Shown here: piece after piece, positions 11,835 through 23,100 of the stretch
How the letters are laid out: every line of letters starts with the position of its first letter
Position numbering within the stretch: the first letter of the stretch is position 1
Assembly: GCA_015143295.1 (NCBI GenBank)
Contig: JABCRI010001048.1
Span: 124,001-188,000 of the forward strand
Direction of reading: 5' to 3'
Source of the DNA: Tetracentron sinense
Lineage: Eukaryota; Streptophyta; Magnoliopsida; Trochodendrales; Trochodendraceae
Length of the DNA: 64,000 nt
Notes under the pieces: generated by a model
Told to the model about the DNA's origin: nothing
Seen by the model: the letters and a program-made list of their open reading frames with translations, nothing else
The model's database searches: none
Made by a program: the position numbers and the translations under genes

Positions 11835-12815
11835 TGCTGGGGTGGTGGAGCCAGGATTTTCTTGTAGAGAGCTAATAATGGTTGACTGATTGTGTTAGTA
11901 ATTATTATTTATAGGTTTGTAAAAATGAATAGGCAAGTCTGAAATGTTCTTGGTTCAGGGAGTATGGGGTTTGGAGGTGTAATCTGAAATAAAAATTGAG
12001 GGCCAAGTTTGTGGATCATCGTGTATGCTTGTGTTTGTTTGTAAAGATTTTTTTATTTTTTCAAAGTTAGGGGACAGCTGCTCCCCTTACCCATGGCAAT
12101 ACCATCTTAAATTAAATAATATAATATAAAACTTATTTTCTTAAAAAAAAATTGGGGGAGGAGGCAACTACCTCTTACCCCATGTCTTGATGTCTATGCC
12201 CTCTTAAATTTAATAATGTAAGTATAAATTTAGTTTTTTTTTTTTTTAAGGTGCCTTAGTTTAGTAGAAAGTGAAGGGAAATAAAAGAAAAGTGAATTTT
12301 CTTCCATTCGTGTACAAGAAATTAAATAATATAATATAAAACTTATTTTCTTAAAAAAAAATTGGGGGAGGAGGCAACTACCTCTTACCCCATGTCTTGA
12401 TGTCTATGCCCTCTTAAATTTAATAATGTAAGTATAAATTTAGTTTTTTTTTTTTTTTTTAAAGTGCCTTAGTTTAGTAGAAAGTGAAGGGAAATAAAAG
12501 AAAAGTGAATTTTCTTCCATTCGTGTACAAGAAACATAATTTCTTTTACATTCTCAATACTGACAAGCTTTCTCCCAAAAGTTTCTTTCATCTTTAAGTT
12601 TCTTTTATTTTCTTTTATTCCACTGACTTTCTCGCCAAACAAACACACCCTAAGAGTTTACCTCGGCTTCACCCCTAAAATATCCACAAGAAAAAAAAAA
12701 AAAAAGCAAAAGTTTGAAGGGCTAGATACCTGGCTCCACCCCTATATTATCAACATTTTTTTTTCCAAAAAGCTTAATGGGCTACAGCTCCGGCCCCATT
12801 GGCTCCACCCCTGGG
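11835..12815. mobile_element. Candidate inverted-repeat element with GGGGTGGAGCC termini and an internal tandem duplication
   Basis: The left boundary carries GGGGTGGTGGAGCCAGG and the right boundary GGCTCCACCCCTGG, in inverted orientation. The same termini occur at about 52391 and 55945. The interior is noncoding and contains the 210 bp tandem duplication listed separately. No target-site duplication was resolved, so the boundaries are approximate. Confidence 0.35.
12111..12533. repeat. Direct tandem duplication of about 210 bp
   Basis: Copy 1 (12111-12320) and copy 2 (12321-12533) are almost identical. They differ mainly in the length of a poly-T run and in AAGGTGCC versus AAAGTGCC after it. 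Both begin ATTAAATAATATAATATAAA and end CATTCGTGTACAAGAA. The near identity implies a recent duplication or recent replication slippage. Confidence 0.9.
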
Positions 12816-12833
12816 AACCTGTGTTCATAAGGT

Positions 12834-13120
12834 GGCTTTGGCTTGTATCTGGGGAAGCCAGAAACCCCTCTCGGGTTCCATACATTATGCGACAGTTGGC
12901 CAAAAAATGGGGAGAAGTCATTTCATTTTCTCTCCATTTTTTTGACTTCTCCCCATATGATATCTCTTCCCTTTATTCTCACACACTTATCGCCACATGT
13001 CTTATTAAGGGTGGAAAAGTCAAAATCGTAGGCCCCATGATTTTGACTTCTCCATCACTTGTCACCTATTTTATTGAACCCCGAGACCCTTTCTGGCTTC
13101 GCCAGAGACAATCCCAGGCC
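12834..13120. mobile_element. Mutator-like miniature element with 10-bp target duplication
   Basis: The 10-bp direct repeat TTCATAAGGT is perfect at 12824-12833 and 13121-13130. The element starts GGCTTTGGCTTGTATCTGGG and its reverse-complemented right end is GGCCTGGGATTGTCTCTGGC; both continue into GAAGCCAGAAA, for a TIR of about 45 bp. The 287 bp interior is noncoding. The duplication length points to the Mutator superfamily. Confidence 0.75.
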
Positions 13121-13556
13121 TTCATAAGGTAAATGGATCTACATAAAAAGGCTATCCCAAACGCGTCAACCATTTACCACCCTTTACATAGAAAAGTCAG
13201 ATACCTTTTGATATGAGGCTCACGTTATGACTTGACTGCTAACAAAGAGGCTACTCCTTTAGGATCGAATCTAGTTGTCGATCATGATTACGATTTATGG
13301 GTCTAACCCATAATTTGTATTCAATCACCATTGTTTAATTCAGATCAGACGGTCATGTCAAAGGAGAGCATTTGATTACTTCTCATTTACTCAAAGGAGC
13401 GGCATATCCTACGGTAGTTAGGGCATGTTTTTCTTTTATACAGTTGTTAATTAAACTAATTTTAGTCAATGTTAGTGGCTATATTCGTTCGGCCATGTGA
13501 TCATTCACGTGTCTTCTCTATATTCGTGTTTATCCTGCAATGATGTAATAAGATCT

Positions 13557-13999
13557 GAGATTGACTATGAACAGGAGCTCCGGTTGAAGAGCCAACCGGA
13601 GGAAAACCAAAATATGGTAGTTTAACATTTACAAATGCAAAAGAAGGGTCTACCACCTAAATTTTTTTCGTAAGATTTCTTAAGGGAAATTGGAATCGAC
13701 TGCATGATCTCGTTGGTAAACGCCCTCCTTTCTAATACTCACTAATTGTGGTTAAAATTCACTCACCGGATCCATCCAACCTTTGTTTTTAGAAGAAATT
13801 TTTTTTATATAATCATTTAGTTAAACTTAACCATGATTAAAAGGAGGTTTAAAAGGGTCACGGAGACACTGCCATCAGTTAGGAAGGGTACCTTGCAGTC
13901 CCTTCTCACGACTCATTTCCAAACTATCCCTAGCATAAGCATATTATGGGGTTGCTCCGATTGGCTCTTCAACCGGAGCTCCTGTTCAAAGTTAATCTC
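13557..13999. mobile_element. Inverted-repeat element with a fold-back repeat nested inside
   Basis: The left terminus is GAGATTGACTATGAACAGGA followed by GCTCCGGTTGAAGAGCCAA. The right terminus is its inverted near-copy, with about 36 of 40 positions matching. A GGTTAAGATTCACTCACCC-type fold-back unit lies at about 13720-13870 inside. No target duplication was resolved. No coding sequence is present. Confidence 0.55.
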
Positions 14000-14796
14000 A
14001 TAAAATATATACAGGGAATTGGGATTACCTATAACCTCCCTTTTATAGTAAAGTACTACAATGTGCTTAGAGAAAGGCATTCAAGAATGGAAAATAATCA
14101 CCTCCTCCATCGGTGACGTAAGGAGGGTATCTCAACCTCTTTTTATGCCACATGTCCCCTATGAAGTCTCTTTTACTACGGTTGAAATTCACCCATCTAC
14201 ACTTGGTTTTTAGAAAAAAAATAAAATTACAAAAAAATAAAAATCACGGGCTTAAAAAATATAACCAAAGTTCATGGGCAATTGAAAGGCCTTTGTGAGA
14301 GTCAGGAGCAATAATTTACTCCACGCCTGTGGAGCAAACTATTGCTCTTCGAAAATGTAGAAAATAGCCTTTTTATATTTAAAATTTCCAAATTCCACCT
14401 ATCATAAGGCATACAAGGTGGAGCTCAGCTCGGAATAACTCCTGAACTAGAGCTCCTGCGTCTAAATTATAGATCATGCTGTAAATTTTATAAAATTCCG
14501 AATTATTATATATGACATGCTTTATTTTATCTATTTATTTTTGTAATGTCCCCCCTAGGCCTAGTAGAGAGTAGGGAATATTGACAGGAAAGGAGGACAG
14601 TTCTGACCGTGATGGGAGAGTAGGGGGTGGCGATGGTGATTGTGATGAGAAAGGGGATGGTGTCAACTCAATGAGGGTGCTGGTGGCCCTGGTGCAGCGA
14701 GAGCCCCGAAAGTTGGGTGGGAGAGAAAAAGTTGGGGAGACAGTGAGTTCAAGAGAGATAGACAATGCCCCTCTGTTTTTTTTTTTTTTTTTTATA

Positions 14797-15571
14797 GGGT
14801 ATATTACATTGACCTCCTGAGGTTTGTAAAATTGTTGAAACCTTCCATTAGTTTCGGAATTTTAAACTGCTCTCCCCTAAGGTTTGGCGAAATTGTGAAA
14901 CTTTTCCTCTAATTTTTAAAATTACACTACCCTTTTTGAGATTTGGTGAAATTGCAAAAAAATTTCCTCTTGTTTTTAAAATTACATTGGCTTCCCCTAC
15001 CAAACTCGTCTAATTGACACCTTCGTCAAGTTACCATTAACAGAAGATGCTCTTTTATAATTTTATCCCCATTTATTTACTCGAGGAAACGACGTCATAT
15101 AACCAAGTTGACTGACTTCAAAAAAGGCATTGACATAATCAAAATGAAAAATGCTTAATATACCATACATTACGCTGTCATTGGTCCACAACCCCCCTTT
15201 AAACACTTACTAATTGTAGTTAAGATTCACTCACCCTTAAAATTCATCCATCCAACCTTATTTTTCAAAAAATATATATATATTAATCTCAATTCATATC
15301 AAAATCCATCTATTTCAACAACGGCATACTGATGGATAATGGAAGGGACGGAAAACTAAAGTAGAGGAGAAGACTGTAATTTCAAAAACAAGAAGGGAGG
15401 TTTCTACAATTTTCACCAAACCTCTAGGGAGGTGAATGTAATTTCTAAAAAAAGAGGGTAAGTTCTACAATTTCACCAAACCTCAAGGAAGGTTAGTATA
15501 ATTTTAAAAACTAGATGATAGGTTTCTACAATTTCACCAAACCTCAAGGAGGAGAGGTCTGTAATTTACCC
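14797..15571. mobile_element. Mutator-like element with tandemly repeated termini
   Basis: The ends are GGGTATATTACATTGACCTC and, reverse-complemented, GGGTAAATTACAGACCTCTC. Flanks are TTTTTTATA (14788-14796) and TTTATTATA (15572-15580), 8 of 9 identical. Each arm carries about three tandem ~65 bp copies of a unit with GGTTTGGTGAAATTG. The same family is at 499-1760. One fold-back repeat unit lies inside, near 15190-15270. Confidence 0.65.
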
Positions 15572-15798
15572 TTTATTATATGAACAAACCGAGCTGAAAC
15601 TGTTCACAATTGGCTCTGTTCAAGGAACAATCCTAGTCATTAGCCCAAAAAGAACAATATGTGTGTCCAATAGATATGATCATCTGTTGGGGTTAATTTT
15701 CTGTCCTCATAAAAACATTACCCAAGGAAACTTCCCTCCCCAACCCGAGACTTACCCAAGAATCAGGATCTCCCTCCAATGAGAGGCACACCTAACCA

Positions 15799-16156
15799 AG
15801 GATTAAAATACGGTTTCGGAAGATGTATCGTCCTTAACCGAAACCTATACGTATCGGTTTTGGTACCGGTTTTGGCCGATACAAATATTTTTTCATTCTA
15901 AAGAAAAAAATTAATTAAATTTTTTTTTTAAATCAAATGAGTTGTTAGAACTAAATTTACCAAATATAAAGTCATGAGAAGTGATTCAGAGACCAAGTAA
16001 CAAACACTATTATAATTATACAGTGAATGAAAACATAAATAATGAATAAACGATACATATCACTCGTTTTATATCATATAAATATCATATAGGGGACTAC
16101 CGAAACCTATACGTATAGTCCGTTTTGTATCAGTTTTGACGATTTTTATTTCTATG
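15799..16156. mobile_element. Candidate Mutator-like miniature element, 10-bp target duplication
   Basis: CACCTAACCA is repeated exactly at 15789-15798 and 16157-16166. The inverted termini are weak (GGATTAAAATACGG versus AGAAATAAAAATCGT). The 358 bp interior is noncoding and contains several inverted 'CCGAAACCTATACGTAT' blocks. Confidence 0.55.
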
Positions 16157-16214
16157 CACCTAACCATCTTGAGCTAGAGTTGCAAGTCTCTGATTTTGGA
16201 GTGTTGCACATATA

Positions 16215-16483
16215 TGGAGCACATAAAAGATGGGGCCTGAAAATAAGGTCCAGTATAGGTCCAGTTCATACATTTTTGCATTCAAAAATGCTTGATGAGG
16301 GAGGAAACAACATTTTCACAGGATAGGATTACATCTAGAGAAAGGCCATGGAGCACATAAAAGATGGGGCCTGAAAATAAGGTACAGTATAAGTCCAGTT
16401 CATACATTTTTGCATTCAAGAATGCTTTGGTAAGGAGGAGGAAACAACATTTTCACAGGATAGGATTACATCTAGAGAAAGGC
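16215..16483. repeat. Tandem duplication, about 134 bp unit
   Basis: Copies at 16215-16348 and 16349-16483 both begin TGGAGCACATAAAAGATGGG and end CATCTAGAGAAAGGC, with a handful of differences. It lies 3' of the ATG8-interacting protein gene. The reading frame through copy 2 has no recognisable product. Confidence 0.85.
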
Positions 16484-16936
16484 TTCTTCCTCGGAGCGCA
16501 GGTTCAAAGAAAATGTTTATTGGCACCATACCTGCAATCCATCCAAACAGTGAAAATGCCTATAATCCAGACAATTACCTTGTTTTTGCATGACATAGGC
16601 ATATACTTAAATCCAAGTTTTTATTCTTTATACACCTTTTGGCTCATCATGTTTCAGTCTGTTGACGCATTTATTTAGCTAAAGTATACCCATTTTTTTA
16701 ATCCCACCAATCTAAATATGGTTGGTTATACTTAAATGAATTGACAATGTAAAGATATATATATACAAACCGGAACCCGATTAGAGAAAATAATAGTACA
16801 TTATTTTCTATCCCCTGGTAAGTAAACATTCAAATCAATCAAAATACCTAGCAGCATAACAATAAGCAACCCAAGCATGTAGCTGTGTCATAATAAAAAT
16901 AGCTGAATTACAATCACGGCATATATATAACATATC

Positions 16937-16937
<1 letters not shown>

Positions 16938-16975
<38 letters not shown>
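16938..16975. repeat. Long poly-C tract
   Basis: About 38 consecutive C on the plus strand, the longest homopolymer in the window. It lies just 3' of the last exon of the ATI-like gene, so transcripts running through it would carry a G run. Confidence 0.9.
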
Positions 16976-16977
<2 letters not shown>

Positions 16978-17010
16978 GTTACTCTTTACCTGCTATCTTT
17001 CGTCATTATC

Positions 17011-17115
17011 TTAACGCTCGGCTGAGGCACCGCCCCTGATAAAAGAACCCCGCCGGTGGCCGCCGACAATCACATCTTTAAATCGAGAGAGAGAACCCAG
17101 CATCCAGTTCATCTT
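17011..17115 (-). CDS. ATI1-like: Last exon of the ATI-like gene
   Basis: The acceptor TTATTGCAG precedes AAG ATG AAC. The 34 residues include RFKDVIVGGHRRGSFIRGGA and end SAER, then TAA at 17013-17011. This is the conserved C-terminal block of ATG8-interacting proteins and is missing from the ORF ending at 27273, which runs two codons past the donor into the intron. Confidence 0.82.
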   Translation of the reverse strand, partial: KMNWMLGSLSRFKDVIVGGHRRGSFIRGGASAER

Positions 17116-20100
17116 CTGCAATAATAATAAAATAAACATCAATGTTACTGGACAATGAGATAGAGGAAAGTTGAATATAGGACTGATGAATGATGATACA
17201 ACATTGAATATCTAAATTATCGACATTGTCTGTACTAGCAGCATTTAACGACAAAACAGCAGTTACCAATCTTAGTAGTAATAAAAATACAACTAATTTA
17301 TTTTCATGTTATGATCATACAGCAAAGTCATTCAGAAGAGATACAGATAATATAAGGTAGAAACCAGCAAGTCCTGATCCCAACTCTCTATCACCATTAG
17401 TGATTCTTTTCTTTCAATGATGTGGGATATAAATGGTAAAGTTCATTAGCTGCTGAGGCATCTACTTCTTGGTTAATTCTTCATGCCTTGTAATTTTCAC
17501 TCCAACCCAAAGTCATACTCAGCTATTCCACAAGTTCGGAAGGAGGAGAGTAAGGCCCCACCAATTCAAATATGGATCAAACTCATTGCTCTTCGAGGAA
17601 TTCATTCTCTCAGCATCTTCCATCACTCCATTCCTTCTACATCATCTCTTTTCGTCACTCAGTATCCCTCCAGCTTCCTTCATTGTAATTCATCACCTGC
17701 ATGTCTAGAACTGTTGTAAGTTCCAGCCTTCATGTCTTTCATAAACCCAAAAGTTTAGGTTGTGGATAAGTTGAATATTTATCTCAGTGTTCTCTGCTGT
17801 TGGTTCAAAGTGTAAAACAAAGCTTGAATAGGTCTAATCTAAATCGAACATCCTAGTGCTATTCACTTAACACCTATTTCTTCATATCATTTTATCTTCA
17901 CACCCCCTCTCAAACTAAATATGATGAGTCATCATTTAAAGTTTGAAACAAGAGCAGAGACCCAAACTTGCAAATAGCAATGATCGGCGTCGCAGGTGGA
18001 CTCCTCAGATAACAGATGCGGTGGTGGGCTTTTCGGATTTTGATGGTTTCAGACAAGAAATTGCAGATGATGGGTTTGAAAGTCCTCTAGCAACAGACAT
18101 ACAGGGCCTGTAAGCCTCAAATAATAGACAAGTGGGCCTAAACTTTCATCCCATAAAATAAAAAATGTGTCTCTGGACTCCCACACCCCATATAATCAAT
18201 TTGAGGACTCCATAACCCGGCAGATGTGTCTGAACTCCCACACCATAGATAATAGATGCATCTCAATTCCCAAGCCCTGATAAGTGATAATTGTTGATAT
18301 ATGTAATATCGAAGGTATGGTTGTAAAAATGGTATATATGTACTGTTCTCTTAATATAAGATGCTATTAGGCCTTTCTTTCCCTCACTAAGCAATTTACC
18401 TTAATCCCTATTATTTCCTCTTTTTCTCTTATTCTCTAAGAAACATAACTCTCTAACCCTAAATCTCCAACTTGGTATTAGAGCTTCATCAAAGGAAGAA
18501 GATAGCTATTTAAAGTTGTAAAACAACCAAAGAAAAAAGGAAACAGCTGGGACGTTTCAGCCATACGACTGTCTCTAGCCGTATGGCCTAGGCCTTGTTT
18601 TTGGGTTCTTCAAAGTTGCTCCTATGGATGCTAAAGCTCTTACTCAGCAGGCTCTTTCTACCTCCGTTGTTCACTCTATCATCAATATTAAATTCAATTG
18701 TGAAAATTTTCTTACGTAATGAAGCTCTGTTGAGTTTTATAATGGTGGTCGTTCTAAGATGGGTATCTATCTTGATGGTAAGACCTCTAAATCAGGTATT
18801 TCTGAGATTGCTACATGGAATGCCGAAAATTACATTATTTTGGGCTGGTTGTTTAATTTTATGGAGCCTCAGATTGCCAGGAAAAACATTTTCTATAAGG
18901 ATTGTCATGAGCTTTGAGATGCTCTTATTCAGACTTATACCTTAGTGGAGAATGATACTCAGATTTATCAACTTACTCGTGAGATTACTCATTTTTAGCA
19001 AGGGGATATGTCTATCTCTAATTATTTTGGGACTCTTCAGCGTGGTTGGGACGAATTAACCTATTATAAGTCTCTTTCTGAATTGTCTGTTGCTTTTGCA
19101 AAGGTTATGACGAAGTGAATAGAGTGTCATCGCATTTAAGATTTCTTGGGTGGCCTTCGTTCCGAATTTGAGAAGTTGCGCACTCAGCTCCTTGCCACGT
19201 CTCCTCTGCCCTCTCTTCGATCTGTGTATTCCACTGTGTTCAGTGAGGAACGCAGACGGGCTATTATGTCTTCGAGCTCCCCTCCTATGCTCCCTCTGAA
19301 TCGTACTGCCTTTACTACTGATTTTCGTGATCCTCCGAGACGTGGTAGGGGGACTGTAGGGGTCGTGGTGGATGTGGTCGTGATAGATTTACTACTCTTT
19401 ATGCTCACTGTAATATAATGAGACATGATCGTAATCATTGTTATCGTCTGCATGGCTATCCTGAGAATTATCAGTCTTGTCCTGCTGCTCATTTTGCTAT
19501 GACTCCTGTTATTGATTATTCGCTTGCAGCCTTAGTTGTTGCGAGTGATCCTTTGGAGTCCTTGAAAGCTCAGGTTGCTGAGATGATCCGCGTTGAGTTC
19601 CGTTCCGTCTGCAGAGTGATTCTGATACTACTGCTTCATCTTCACTTGCTGCCTCAGGTATCAATGCTCCATCTACCTATGTTGCCACTACATCGTCTTC
19701 TTCCCCTGGCTAGGTTATTGATTCTGGAGCCACTGATTATATGGCTAGGGCACCTGTATCTCCGTCTCTCTTTATCACATGTTTTACATGTTCCTTGTTT
19801 ATCTTTTAACCTTCTTTCAGTTAGTAATCTTACTACCAAACTTAATTATTGTGTTATGTTTTATCCTTCTCATTGTCTCTTTTAGGGCCCGACTACGAGG
19901 AGGATTGTTGGTAGAGGCAGACTGTACTACCTCGATACTGATTATGCTCCTGATCGTGTCCCCTCTACTGTTGCTACTGTTTTTATTTTACCCTTTTCTG
20001 ATGATGCTAGTCATGATACTTATCCCATGCTTGGGCTTGTTGAATCTAAGACTTTGTATTCTTTGATTTCGATTTTTAGTTAATTGTGTTCTTCATCTAC

Positions 20101-23100
20101 CTTTCAATATAATACTTGTGAGCTTACTAAACATGTTCGCACTATTTATTCTTCTTGCATGTATAGACGTCGTTCTACTTTTTAGCTTGTTCATTCTGAT
20201 GTCTGGGGTTTATCTCCGATTACCTCTAGTGATGGTTTTCATTATTTGGTTACTCTTTTATCGATGACTACACTCGGGTTTACCTTATTAAGTCTATGGA
20301 TGAGGTTTTTTCTAAATTCCACAAATTTCATGCTATGGTTGTTACCCAGTTTGGTGGTCTTGTTAAGGCCCTTCGATCTGATAATAGTAGTAAGTATCTC
20401 TCCACACATTTTGTCAAGTATCTTCACACTCATAGTATTGCTCATCAGTTTACTTGTCCGTACACACCTCAACAAAATGGTGTTACTGAGCGCAAGAATC
20501 GTTATTTATTGGGTGTCACTCACTCCTTGCTGCGAGGCATGCAAGTGCTTAAGCCTTTTTTATCCATGACCCTTCTCACAGCATATTTTCTCATCAATCG
20601 GGCACCTTCTCGTATTTTTTATGGTCTCTCACCATATTAGCTTCTTTGTCCTCAGACTACTATTTTTTCCATTGAGCCATATGTTTGTGATTGTACTTGC
20701 TTTGTCCATGATCTTTGGCCTAATCGTCTGAAATTGTACAATAAGTTTGATAGACATGTCTTTGTTGGTTATTCTAGGACATCAAAAGGCTATTGGTGTT
20801 ATGATCCACAGTCTCGTCGTTTCTTTGTTTCTCTGGATCATAGTGACAAAGTCGGGGTTCGGGAATAATTTGGCAGGTATCAAGTTCGGAAAAATTTAGG
20901 AAAAATTCGGGAAAAAATAAAAAGTAAATTAATAATTATAAAAATATACGGGAACAATTTGATTAAAATATATACAAAATAAGTAATTTTTTTTCATAAT
21001 TCTGGAATAATTCGGAAAAAATGCGAATAATTCGTTAAAACGGCATTTTTTTAAAAAAACGCGATTTGAACACCGAATACTTTGGCAACCCAAAAATTCA
21101 GGAATAAAACGTGAATTTTTGAAAAAAAACGCCGTTTTTTGTTACTTGACTCTGGATGTTACCTTTTTCGAGACAATACCATATTTCTCTCCTCCTACTA
21201 TGCCTATTATATCTTTGTCTTTACCTCGTAATATGCCTATTGTCTCTTTTCATTTACCTGTTTTAGGGGAACTTCCACAACAGAAGGAGTTTCTTGCATA
21301 CTCTCATTGACAGCCGTTTGGTTCCCTCTCCGATGCGCCTCTACCACAGTCTTCCTCGCAGGCCACTCCACCAGGTACTTCACCTTCTTTTATTCTTGTT
21401 TATACTTCTCTTATTATTACTCTTGTTGTTTCTGATCTTGAGTTGTCTATTACTCATAGCAAGGGTGTTCGCTCATGTGTTACTCCTTACCCTCTTACCA
21501 AGTATGTTTGTTATCAGGTTGTATCTCCCTCGTACCAAGCTTTCCTCTTCGCTATTGATATTGTGACTATTCCTCGGTCTGTTTGTGTTGCTCTTCTTCA
21601 TCCTGAGTGAAAGGTTGCTATGGTTGACGAGATGAATGCCCTTCAGTCTAATCATACTTGGGATATGGTTCCTCTTCCATGATCTTGGAAGAAACTTCTG
21701 GAATGTTGTTGGGTATTCACCGTCAAACATAACTCTGAGGGCAGTATTGCTCGGTATAAGACTCGTCTCGTTGCCCGCGGCTTTACTTAGACCTATCGCT
21801 TGACTACGATGCTACTTTTGCTCTTGTGGCCAAATTGACTTTCATTTATGTCCTCTCTCTTGCGGCGAATCGGAGTTGGCCTCTATATCAGTTGGACATC
21901 AAGAATGTATTTCTTAATGGGCATCTCACCAAGGAAGTATATATGGACCCCCCCCCCCCAACTTCATGGTTTCCTGCTTCAGGAGGAGTCTAGGAAGATT
22001 TGTAGACTTCGGAAGTCTAAATATGGTTTGAAGCAGTCACCTTGAGCTTTGTTCCATCACTTTAGTAATGTGATTCTAAGCAATGTTACAAATCACATTC
22101 TCGGGTTTTTATCGGCCGGAGTTTTTCTCGGGAGATTTTCAAATCTAAATTTTTTTTGGGTATTTATCGCCTAAATCTTGGGAATGTTTAAAAAATATAT
22201 TAAATTTACAAAAAATAGTAATAAATATCACCAAGTTATAAATTCAAAAAATCAACAACATTGTGTATTTCTCATGATATTTTTAAAATCTCAACTAAAT
22301 CTCGTGATATATATGGGATAAAAAGAGAATTATATTTCTCGCGAAAATTTTAAAATATCGCAATAAAAACGAAGTTTTAAACTTTAGATGTTTTTCTCGG
22401 TTTTTCGAGAGAGAAATTGGGTACTTCTCGGGAGATTTGTAACAGTGGTTCTAAGTATGGGCTTCAGTGATGTCACTCTAATCCTATCTTCATCCACTCT
22501 GGCACCTCATGGCGCACTATACTTCTGGTATATGTTGATGATATTATTTTAACTCGTGATGACTCATCTTTATCTCTCGTGCTAAGAGTAAGCTGGTGCG
22601 TACATTTGATGTCAACAACCTAGGTCATCTGAAGTACTTTCTTGGTCTAGAGATTGCTCAACCTAAGAAGAGAATTTTTCTCTCAGAGCGGAAATATGCT
22701 TTTAATCTGCTGAGTGATACTAGTATGTGGGTGTAAACCCGCTACTTCTCCCAGGGATCCAAAGCTCTCTTTACATGATAGTGAGGATGATCTTCTTCCT
22801 AATCCTCATGCCTACCAGTGTCTCGCTGGTCGCTTGATATATCTCACCCTCACTCGAACGAATATTACGTTTATTGTCAGTATGATTAGTCAGTTCATGC
22901 ATGTTTCTTGTGTTTTACACCTTATTGTAGTTCATCGTATTCTCTAATATATCAAGTCTAAACTCAGTTGTGGACTTGTATATCGCACACATGGGCATCT
23001 TAAGATCTCTGACTATACAGATGTCGATTGAGCTGGATCTGCTACTTATCGTCGCTCAACCCCTGGCTATTGTGCTTTTCTTGGGTACAACTTACTTACG

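Noticed and set aside
14535-14820. Ser/Pro-rich ORF on minus and Gly/Asp-rich ORF on plus at the same site
   Set aside because: Low-complexity, overlapping frames with no family resemblance and no splice context.
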